A stretch of DNA of 64,000 bases from Bryobacteraceae bacterium (GTDB lineage Bacteria; Acidobacteriota; Terriglobia; Bryobacterales; Bryobacteraceae): the NCBI GenBank assembly GCA_029975915.1, contig JARKOC010000391.1, positions 50,930-114,929 of the forward strand. The letters run 5' to 3'. The first letter of the stretch is position 1. Every line of letters starts with the position of its first letter. Below the pieces are notes generated by a model that worked only from the letters and a program-made list of their open reading frames with translations, did no database searches and had not been told where the DNA came from. The position numbers and the translations under genes were made by a program. Below, in pieces: positions 18,001 to 24,890 of this stretch.

Positions 18001-18714
18001 CAGCGAAATCGTCGTGCCCTGGAAGTCCTCCACCGCCAGCTTGCCTGTCCGCGCTTTCTGCACCAGGTCGTCGAACGCGTTCAGGAACTCGAAAAAGCCC
18101 ATCTTGCCGGCGTTCTTGATGCTCGGTACCAGCAACGACCGCCTTCCGTCGCGCCCTGCAACGTCAACCGCGATCCCGATATTGATCTCAGGCCGTACAA
18201 TCCTGTGCGCCTGGCCGTCCACCTCGGCATACGCATCGTTCATGCCTGGCATGGCAACCGTCGCCCGGACGATGGCCCATGAGATCAAGTGCGTGTAACT
18301 GATCTTGGATTTGCCGTGCAGTTCCCGCCATTGGTTTAGCAGCCGCCGGTTCTCATCGATCACCTTCACCGGAATGGTCCGCTGCGATGTCGCCGTCGGC
18401 ACCGCCAGCGACAGGTTCATGTTCTCGGCGATACGCAGTGGAGCGCCCTTCAGCGGCACCAGCGACTCGGCCGGACTGATCGCAATGGGCGCCGCCGGCG
18501 TCTTCGGCGATGGCGCCACGCTCGGCGGCACCACCGCGCTTTCAACTGCTTGAGCATCGGCGGCCTGGACTTGCTTCGCGGCTGCTCCAGCCTCGGAATC
18601 GAAGACCTGCTTCCAGCTCTCATCGACGCCGGCCCGGTTGTTCACATACTGCTGATAAAGCTCTTCTTCGAGCCAACTGTTGATGCTGATTCGCTGTTCG
18701 GATTCCGTGGGCAT
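15007..18714 (-). CDS. kgd: multifunctional 2-oxoglutarate decarboxylase/dehydrogenase E1 with succinyltransferase E2 domain (Kgd type)
   Basis: The 1235-aa protein joins a short E1-type N-terminal segment ([25 protein letters not shown]) and a low-complexity Ala/Pro linker. Next comes an E2 acyltransferase core (about residues 110-330, with catalytic YDHRIIQG) and a full E1 domain. In E1, [35 protein letters not shown] and [23 protein letters not shown] are clear thiamine-diphosphate and 2-oxoglutarate dehydrogenase motifs. No lipoyl domain is present. This architecture matches the mycobacterial Kgd/multifunctional alpha-ketoglutarate enzyme. It acts at the 2-oxoglutarate step of the TCA cycle, and carbon may leave as succinyl-CoA or succinic semialdehyde. 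It lies upstream of the polysaccharide operon on the same strand. Confidence 0.95.
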   Translation of the reverse strand: [1235 protein letters not shown]

Positions 18715-18952
18715 GGTAGTAGTGCTGACAGGCCGCTCTTGGACGTGTCCCCAGTCTAACCAATAGTTTATCGCGTGGGTGAACGGCGGCGGACTTTTCT
18801 ATTCAGATGCGTGCAACAGGCCGCCGGAGACGGGAATCGAAGCGGATTGCCCGCCGTGACAGCGGATCGGCATCCCCGTTTCAGGCTTGTGACGGAAGCC
18901 CGCTCCCCTCACCGCCCAACTCGGGCCATCCAGTCGTAGCATTGAAGGAACC

Positions 18953-20578
18953 ATGTTGACGCGAATGTTTCTGTCACTGGCGGCCGTTCTGACCGCGGCC
19001 ACCGTATTGTCTCAAGAGAGAGCCATTGAGATCGGCTCGCGCAAGCAACTCTTCATCGATCACAAGTTCATCGAATCCTCGGAAGGCGTTGAGTTGATCA
19101 TGAATCCGCCCCAACGCACCGGAGAAATGCTGGTCTTGCCGGATGCGCCATGGGAAAAGGGACTCGGCATCGGCAGTTACAGTTCAGTGATGCAGGAAAA
19201 TGGAAAAATCCGTCTGTGGTACAACATCCGTGGACTCAAGGCCGAGCCGCGCAAGAATCCTGACTTCATGGCCGTCGCCTACGCCGAATCCTCCGACGGC
19301 GTCCACTTCCGCAAGCCGGTCCTCGGCCTTGTGGAATACAACGGTTCCCGGCAGAACAACATCGTCCTGCCCGCCGATCCAAAACTGCTCGCTTTTGGCG
19401 GCGGCTCGGTTGCGCGCGACGACAACCCGGCCTGCCCTCCGGAGGAACGCTACAAAAGCTGGCAGAAGATCTACCCCAAGCCCGGCTCAGGCATCACCGG
19501 CCCACACCAGGTTTGGGTATCGCCCGACGGTCTTCGCTGGAAACCTTCCGGCAAGCAGGTGACCGGATTGCGGGCTGCCGATACTCAATCGACGTGGTTT
19601 TGGGACCCTCGAATCGGGCGCTATGCCGGCTATACCCGCGAGTGGGTCCAGTTCGCCGGCGAGGGCCGTATCCGGATGGCCAGCTACAACGAATCCGCCG
19701 ACATGCATGCATGGAGCAGGATGTTTATCATTTTGCAGCCCGACGAAGCCGACTTCGCCGCCCTGCCACGACCTGTCCTGGAGCCGTCCAAAATGGCGAT
19801 GCGGGGTGAGACCTGGACTTCACTGGAGCAAAAGAGTTCCGAGTCCGGACCCGATGGCGCGCCAGGTGTAGACCAGGTCCCGATGCCGGGAGCGCCGCTC
19901 GACATTTATGGCCCTGGCGTGTTTCCATACACCGAAGCCGATGGCGTCTACGTCTCGCTGATGTCGGTCTTCCACCATTGGGACCGCCGTGGCCAGTCCG
20001 CATGGCCGGATACGGCAGATGTCCGGCTGGCCGTGAGCCGCGATGGCCGCCATTTTACCCATCCTGGCGCCCGGCAGCCGTTTCTACGGCTCGGCCCTGC
20101 CGGTTCGTTTGATTCCAAGTGGATTTGGGCGATGCCCCGTCCGGTGCGGATGGGCGACGAACTCTGGATCTACTACTACGGCCACAACGCCGACCACTCC
20201 AGCCGCCTGGACCCTGCCGCCAAACAGGAAATGGGCGCCATCTCGCGCGCCGTGATGCGTCTGGATGGATTCGTGTCGGCCGATTTCAACGATTCAGGCG
20301 GCACGCTGCTTACGCCGCCCGTTCGTTTTGAGGGGTCAAAGCTTGAACTGAACCTCGATACCTCCGCCGGCGGCGTTGCGCGCGTCGAGATCCTGGATGC
20401 CGGCGGCCAACCCATCCCAGGCTTCACACTTATCGAGTCGGACCAGTTGAACGGCAACAGCGTCCGCATGCCGGTCTCATGGAAAGGGAGCCAGGATGTC
20501 TCCTCTCTTGCGGGAAAAACCGTCCGTCTCCACATCAAGGCGAGAAGCGCCAAATTGTACGCCTTCCAGTTCCGCTAA
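18953..20578 (+). CDS. secreted five-bladed-propeller glycosidase-like protein
   Basis: The 541-aa protein starts with a signal peptide (MLTRMFLSLAAVLTAATVLSQE) behind a good ribosome site (GAAGGA, 6 nt before the ATG). The body has repeated WYN, YAESSDGVHFRKP, VWVSPDGLRWKP and AVSRDGRHFTHPG elements. These are the 'S-x-DG-x-x-W/F' blade signatures of GH32/GH43/GH130-like beta-propellers. A C-terminal beta-sandwich-like part (about residue 440 on) follows. It resembles hypothetical propeller proteins common in Acidobacteria and Planctomycetes. Catalytic residues and substrate are not identifiable by eye. It stands alone and converges with the next gene across a strong hairpin. Confidence 0.75.
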   Translation: MLTRMFLSLAAVLTAATVLSQERAIEIGSRKQLFIDHKFIESSEGVELIMNPPQRTGEMLVLPDAPWEKGLGIGSYSSVMQENGKIRLWYNIRGLKAEPRKNPDFMAVAYAESSDGVHFRKPVLGLVEYNGSRQNNIVLPADPKLLAFGGGSVARDDNPACPPEERYKSWQKIYPKPGSGITGPHQVWVSPDGLRWKPSGKQVTGLRAADTQSTWFWDPRIGRYAGYTREWVQFAGEGRIRMASYNESADMHAWSRMFIILQPDEADFAALPRPVLEPSKMAMRGETWTSLEQKSSESGPDGAPGVDQVPMPGAPLDIYGPGVFPYTEADGVYVSLMSVFHHWDRRGQSAWPDTADVRLAVSRDGRHFTHPGARQPFLRLGPAGSFDSKWIWAMPRPVRMGDELWIYYYGHNADHSSRLDPAAKQEMGAISRAVMRLDGFVSADFNDSGGTLLTPPVRFEGSKLELNLDTSAGGVARVEILDAGGQPIPGFTLIESDQLNGNSVRMPVSWKGSQDVSSLAGKTVRLHIKARSAKLYAFQFR

Positions 20579-20597
20579 GCCGTGAAAAACTTGGGAC

Positions 20598-20650
20598 AAA
20601 AAGGCCCGCCGGAGAAGATCGCCTGGATACAGGCGCCTCGCCGGCGGGCC
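20598..20650 (-). terminator. intrinsic terminator for the minus-strand bicupin gene
   Basis: A perfect 10-bp GC-rich stem (20603-20612 with 20641-20650) encloses an inner 5-bp stem (20621-20625 with 20630-20634). On the minus strand it is followed directly by five T (20602-20598). It lies 27 bp past the minus-strand stop codon. On the plus strand the same hairpin has no T-run, so it would terminate the propeller gene less well. Confidence 0.8.
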
Positions 20651-20677
20651 AATGAATCACGGTCGTGAACTACTGAC

Positions 20678-21973
20678 TTAGAAGTCCCAGGTCTCGAACG
20701 GCGCCTTCGGCAGCTTGTGCCCCCAGGCCTCCGGACCCCAACACCGCGTGCCCACCAGCGGCTCGGTTTCGCTGGTGTTCACCAATCGAACTCCCTTGCC
20801 CGTCTTGGCTGCGGCGTAAGGAATCACGAACTCGTCGTCGAGCGGTTCGCCCAAACGAATGCCCGATTTCACCTCCACCTTGTGGTTGCCCAACATGCCG
20901 TGTCCGTGGCTGAAGTGAATGATGCACAGCGCCGCCGGCCCCGTGAGGATCACCTCGGACTTCGGCGCCAGTTCAAACTGCTTCAGGCTGAACAGTTCAT
21001 CGCCGTTCGGCTTGCCATAGACGCGCCATTCGTCGTGGAACCCGCCCTGGCTCACTTCCTGATCGACCACCGGCATCAATAGGTGCTTCTCGACGATATA
21101 GGGGTCCAGGTTCCGCGCCATGTCGATATCGGAAACCAGTCGCTGGACGCGGTCCTCGCCCTCCAGGCCTTCAGGCAGGTGGCGGAACAGCAGTTCCTGG
21201 CCCAGGAAGACTTCTCCGTCAGGGCAAAGCACGTGGCTCTGGTAGAACCGGAAATCGTCGCGGTCGCGCTGCGGTTCCTCTGTGTTCACCGCGGCCGGCC
21301 CGTGCAGGATGCGCGTCGGGGTGAAGAACCCGGTTCCCATGCGGACCAGGAAGTTCCGGGCATGGCTGCGGATGTGGTTGTCCTTGCCGGCGATGAAGTC
21401 GCGGACGAAATCCGCCATCATCTCCTCATCGACGTAATCGAGCAGCCCGACCGAGGTGTGGCAGTCATTCTTGTAGCGCTTGTTGCGCCATGGATTGAAA
21501 TTGTAGGCCTCGGGCTTCCACGGGTGCATGTGGTGGCCGAGCGGATAAAGGTTGTCGAATTCCTTGTTGTAGAATCCTGTGCCGCCGAGCGTCCGGTAAA
21601 GCGGGCCCACCATGAAGTCTGGCGCGCCATGAACGGCGGCGTCCATCGGGATCAGGAATCCATCCGGATGGTGGAAATGGCAAAGACCTTCACCGTGGAT
21701 GCCGTTTCCGGTGTCAGCGAGGATGGCGCTGCCGTTCCACCTCTCGTCGATCGCCCAGCCGTTCGGGCCTTCTGGGAAGTAGTCTTCGTCCACGAGTTCA
21801 AGGTTCTTGCCGGGGAGGCAGAACTTGCGCCCGACAAAGCTTGGGAAGCAACGTAGCACTCCTCCGCCGGCTTCCGCCGCGCCTTGTACCGTTGCCGCCG
21901 CGCCTTCTTCGACGATCGGCAGATCGGAGCGGTAAAGCTTGACTTTCAGAGGGGTTCGGGTCGTGGTGCTCAT
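20678..21973 (-). CDS. unrecognised bicupin-like protein
   Basis: The start is placed at the ATG of MSTTTRTPLKVKL, preceded by GTGAGGTTGAA as ribosome site; an upstream in-frame ATG would overlap the promoter box. The 431-aa soluble protein has no signal peptide. It is rich in His and aromatic residues with two cupin-like stretches: LGHHMHPWKPEAYNFNP near the middle and LCIIHFSHGHGMLGNHKV near the end. There are also HFHHPDGF and CFPSF segments. It is probably a metal-binding double-stranded beta-helix protein. Homogentisate dioxygenase and mannose-6-phosphate isomerase were considered, but their signature motifs are absent. Its neighbours (MurQ, aminotransferase, glycosidases) make a sugar-related role possible but unproven. 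Confidence 0.6.
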   Translation of the reverse strand: MSTTTRTPLKVKLYRSDLPIVEEGAAATVQGAAEAGGGVLRCFPSFVGRKFCLPGKNLELVDEDYFPEGPNGWAIDERWNGSAILADTGNGIHGEGLCHFHHPDGFLIPMDAAVHGAPDFMVGPLYRTLGGTGFYNKEFDNLYPLGHHMHPWKPEAYNFNPWRNKRYKNDCHTSVGLLDYVDEEMMADFVRDFIAGKDNHIRSHARNFLVRMGTGFFTPTRILHGPAAVNTEEPQRDRDDFRFYQSHVLCPDGEVFLGQELLFRHLPEGLEGEDRVQRLVSDIDMARNLDPYIVEKHLLMPVVDQEVSQGGFHDEWRVYGKPNGDELFSLKQFELAPKSEVILTGPAALCIIHFSHGHGMLGNHKVEVKSGIRLGEPLDDEFVIPYAAAKTGKGVRLVNTSETEPLVGTRCWGPEAWGHKLPKAPFETWDF

Positions 21974-22013
21974 TTCAACCTCACTACACAGGGTGGAGTC
22001 TGTCGTGCGTCTA

Positions 22014-22019
22014 ATTATA
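22014..22019 (-). promoter_or_regulatory. perfect -10 box (TATAAT) of the bicupin gene
   Basis: Read on the minus strand, TATAAT lies 40 bp before the bicupin start codon, implying a leader of about 34 nt. No good -35 element lies 16-18 bp upstream, so strength is uncertain. The remaining ~250 bp up to the rhodanese gene show no gene I can support. Confidence 0.45.
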
Positions 22020-22273
22020 CAGAATCGCATTGTGCCTACGCGGCGAGAAACCTAGCCTGCGCCATCCAACTCGTCCGCGGAGCAAATTTGGCGCTGGGCG
22101 TCCCATGCTCCACCCTGGCTGGGGACTTAGAGAGTCATCCTCCTGACGATGCGCACACCGGATCCGCGCGTGAAACCGGTGGTCCTTCGACTCCTGCCCA
22201 TCTGTAAGGGCTGTCCGGCACCGCCTCGTCCACGCCGGCCGCGTCTCTGGCTCTACAGGCCTGCCCCGCCGCC

Positions 22274-22645
22274 TCAGCCCTTTTCCACCGGCAACCCTGC
22301 CTCGTTCCACCCGCGCCATCCGCCGTCCATCGAAATGACGTTTGTGTACCCCATCTTCTGGAGGTTATCCCCGGCCAGCGCCGACCGGTATCCCCCGCCG
22401 CAATACAGCACCAGCGTCGCCGTCTTGTCCGGCGCCACCTTTAAAATGTCGCGCTCGATGATCCCTTTGCTCAGGTGAATTGCTCCAGGCAGATGGCCTC
22501 TCGCCCACTCGCTCTCTTCGCGCGTGTCGATGAGCAGGTGCGGTGTTCCGGCCTCCTGCATCGCCAGATATTCCGGAATCTGGATCTCTTTCACTCGCGT
22601 CAGCGCGTCGTTCACCAGCGCCAGGAATTCCTCGGAATGCTGCAT
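22274..22645 (-). CDS. single-domain rhodanese-like sulfurtransferase
   Basis: The 123-aa protein is one rhodanese domain with LIDTREESEWARGHLPGAIHLSKG. Its active-site loop is YCGGGYRSA, with Cys82 as the persulfide-forming residue. The C-terminal MDGGWRGWNEAGLPV is typical of the fold. Six-residue CxGGxR-type loops mark sulfurtransferases rather than Cdc25-like phosphatases. It lacks a signal peptide, so it is cytoplasmic. It lies 15 bp downstream of murQ and is probably co-transcribed, though no functional link is obvious. Confidence 0.92.
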   Translation of the reverse strand: MQHSEEFLALVNDALTRVKEIQIPEYLAMQEAGTPHLLIDTREESEWARGHLPGAIHLSKGIIERDILKVAPDKTATLVLYCGGGYRSALAGDNLQKMGYTNVISMDGGWRGWNEAGLPVEKG

Positions 22646-22660
22646 TGTGTCACCTCGATT

Positions 22661-23572
22661 TCAAACATGCTCCCCGAACACAACTCTTAGCCGCCCGCCG
22701 GCGGCGGCGAGCCTCTCCAGCGCTTCGTCGCGGCCGACACCGAGCCGCGCCATCACCGCCGCGGTCCGCACATCCCGTCCCGATGCCTCAAATGCCTTGG
22801 CTGCCTCGCCGCGGTCCACGCGCGCAACGGCCATGATGATCCGCTGCGCCCGGTCGATCAATTTGTCGTTCTTGGGCTGGACATTGATCATCAGGTTCGA
22901 ATAGACATAGCCAAGCCGGACCAGCGCGCCCGTGGTCAGCATGTTCAGGACGAGTTTGGTCGCCGTGCCGGCCTTCATTCTCGTCGACCCTGTGACCACT
23001 TCCGGCCCTGGGAACGGCTCGATCGGGAAATCCACCACCTTGCCAATCTCTGAATTGGGAACGCACGCCAGCCCGATCGTCTTCGCCCCAACATACCTGG
23101 CGAACTCGATCGAACCCAGCACATAGGGCGTCCGCCCGGACGCGGCGATGCCGCACAGGATGTCGTCCTTGGTGAATCCAGCCGCTTCGAGTTCCGCGCC
23201 GCCTTTCGCGAAGGCATCTTCAGCGCCTTCCACGGCGTTGCGCAAGGCATAGTCGCCGCCCGCGATCAGCCCCTGGACCATCTCCGGCGGCACGTTGAAT
23301 GTCGGCGGGCATTCCGAGGCATCGAGCACGCCCAGCCTCCCGGATGTCCCGGCGCCCGTGTAGAACAGCCGTCCGCCGGATGCCAGCGATTCGACAATGG
23401 CATCCACCGCCGCCGCAATGCGCGGGATTTCTTTTTCGACCGCCAGCGCAACCTTCTTGTCTTCGTCGTTGATGATGGCCAGCATCCGTTCGGTCGGCAG
23501 GGTGTCGAAGTCAATGGATGCCGGGTTAATCTGCTCCGTCGCCAGAGCGCTTAAGTCTAAGTCCTTGGACAT
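22661..23572 (-). CDS. murQ: N-acetylmuramic acid 6-phosphate etherase
   Basis: The 303-aa protein is full length for MurQ. It has the SIS-domain signature FYTGAGTSGRLGVLDASE (residues 70-87), where the Glu at the end is the catalytic-acid position. It also has PPEMVQGLIAGGDYAL, the second conserved ITGSTRMKAGTATKLVLNML-like block (here VVTGSTRMKAGTATK), and a C-terminal helical region. It cleaves the lactyl ether of MurNAc-6-phosphate to GlcNAc-6-phosphate and D-lactate in peptidoglycan recycling or MurNAc use. It sits 4 bp after the DegT-type aminotransferase gene, so the two are probably one operon. A GH20 hexosaminidase gene elsewhere in the window could feed the same pathway. Confidence 0.96.
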   Translation of the reverse strand: MSKDLDLSALATEQINPASIDFDTLPTERMLAIINDEDKKVALAVEKEIPRIAAAVDAIVESLASGGRLFYTGAGTSGRLGVLDASECPPTFNVPPEMVQGLIAGGDYALRNAVEGAEDAFAKGGAELEAAGFTKDDILCGIAASGRTPYVLGSIEFARYVGAKTIGLACVPNSEIGKVVDFPIEPFPGPEVVTGSTRMKAGTATKLVLNMLTTGALVRLGYVYSNLMINVQPKNDKLIDRAQRIIMAVARVDRGEAAKAFEASGRDVRTAAVMARLGVGRDEALERLAAAGGRLRVVFGEHV

Positions 23573-23576
23573 GGAA

Positions 23577-24890
23577 TTAGTAATTCTTCTCGATCTTAGG
23601 ACGTTCCGCGCGGCTCATGGCCTTCACCCCGGCCAGCGCAGGATCGGCCTTGGCCAACTCGGGCAGCGCCTTGGAGACCTTCTCGATCGCCTCGGCAATC
23701 TGGTCCACTTCGTCTTCGCCGCCCAGCAGCGTGAACTGCGGCAGCCATAGCGCCTCATGATACGCCGCGCGGACAGCCACCGGGCAGTCGAAGTCAGCGC
23801 GGTAGTTGATTGGGCGTTCGCGTCCAGCGCCGATTTGCGGAAAAGCCTGAAACGTGGGATGGAACAGGTCGCTGCGGTAGACCGGCTCATAGAAACGCCC
23901 GTCGCAGGGAACGCCCTCGGCGTCTATCGCGGCAGCCACCAGATCGCGTCCCGGTGCGCCGGCCATGTCCGGCCTGTACTGGAAAACGTAACAGTAGATC
24001 GGCTCGGTCGTGATGGCGTTCTGTTTTGGCAGAGGCCGGAAGTGCGGAATCTTCTCAATCGCCGCCGACAGCCGGGCCGCGTTGCGCGCCCGGAGTATGG
24101 TCAACTCCGGTAGTGTTTCAAGCTGGCCGAGCAGCATCGCCGCCTGAAACTCGGTGATCCGGTAATTGCATCCAACCACACGCTTGCCGTACTCGTCGGT
24201 CTCCGACGCCCGCCCGCAATTCACATAGCTTTGCACCAGTTCGTGGACATCCAGCCGCGAGGTGATGATCGCGCCGCCCTCGCCCGATGTCATCAGCTTG
24301 GACGACTGCATTGAGAATGTCCCTGCGTCGCCCATCGAGCCCGCCCCGCGGCCCTTGTAGAAACCGCCATGGACGTGCGCGCAATCCTCGACCACCGCCA
24401 GGCCATGAGCCTTGGCAAGCGCTAGCAGCGGGTCCATGTCGGCGAATCGCATGGCCAGGTGCACCGGCACGATGGCTTTCGTTTTTGGCGTAATCAACCG
24501 GCGGACTGATTCGACATCGATGCAGTAGGTGTCGGGGTCAATGTCGGCGAACACCGGCACAGCGCCCGCATCCAAAATCGCCGTAGCCGTTCCGTCCCAG
24601 GTATAGGCTGTGGTGATCACTTCATCGCCGAACACAACGCCGCAGGCCCGCAACGCGGTCTTGATGGCCACCGTCCCGTTCACGATCGTACATCCGTACT
24701 TAGCGCCCTGATACGCGGCAAAGCGTTCCGAAAATTCACGCGCGTACCGGTTTTCGAACGGGAAGCCGCCCCAGTTGCGCGACTCTAGAACTTCGACCAA
24801 TCTGGCGCGGTCGCTTTCCCTGAACTGCGGCCAGGGTGAAAATGGGACATTGCGCGTTTTCGCGCCTCCAAGGAGTGCGAGACCGGACAT
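23577..24890 (-). CDS. DegT/DnrJ/EryC1/StrS-family PLP aminotransferase
   Basis: The start is placed at the ATG of MSGLALLGGAKTRNVPF, because family members begin with this LAxxGGxxxR...PFPPWP pattern; a longer in-frame frame upstream runs antisense through the GH2 gene and is a shadow. The 437-aa protein has the PLP Lys198 in SSKLMTSGEGGA, an AIVPVHLA segment and EDCAHVHGGFYKGRGAG. It is most like sugar aminotransferases (3-amino-3-deoxy-inositol or sugar type). It is cytoplasmic. Its start codon shares the CATG tetranucleotide with the divergent GH2 gene. It is followed by murQ and rhodanese genes in an apparent operon. Confidence 0.9.
   Translation of the reverse strand: MSGLALLGGAKTRNVPFSPWPQFRESDRARLVEVLESRNWGGFPFENRYAREFSERFAAYQGAKYGCTIVNGTVAIKTALRACGVVFGDEVITTAYTWDGTATAILDAGAVPVFADIDPDTYCIDVESVRRLITPKTKAIVPVHLAMRFADMDPLLALAKAHGLAVVEDCAHVHGGFYKGRGAGSMGDAGTFSMQSSKLMTSGEGGAIITSRLDVHELVQSYVNCGRASETDEYGKRVVGCNYRITEFQAAMLLGQLETLPELTILRARNAARLSAAIEKIPHFRPLPKQNAITTEPIYCYVFQYRPDMAGAPGRDLVAAAIDAEGVPCDGRFYEPVYRSDLFHPTFQAFPQIGAGRERPINYRADFDCPVAVRAAYHEALWLPQFTLLGGEDEVDQIAEAIEKVSKALPELAKADPALAGVKAMSRAERPKIEKNY

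Noticed and set aside
17104..18282. 392-codon plus-strand reading frame
   Set aside because: It lies antisense inside the Kgd gene, has no ribosome site or motifs, and is a GC-rich shadow frame.
20678..21973. Homogentisate 1,2-dioxygenase or mannose-6-phosphate isomerase
   Set aside because: The characteristic motifs of both are absent; left as an unrecognised bicupin.
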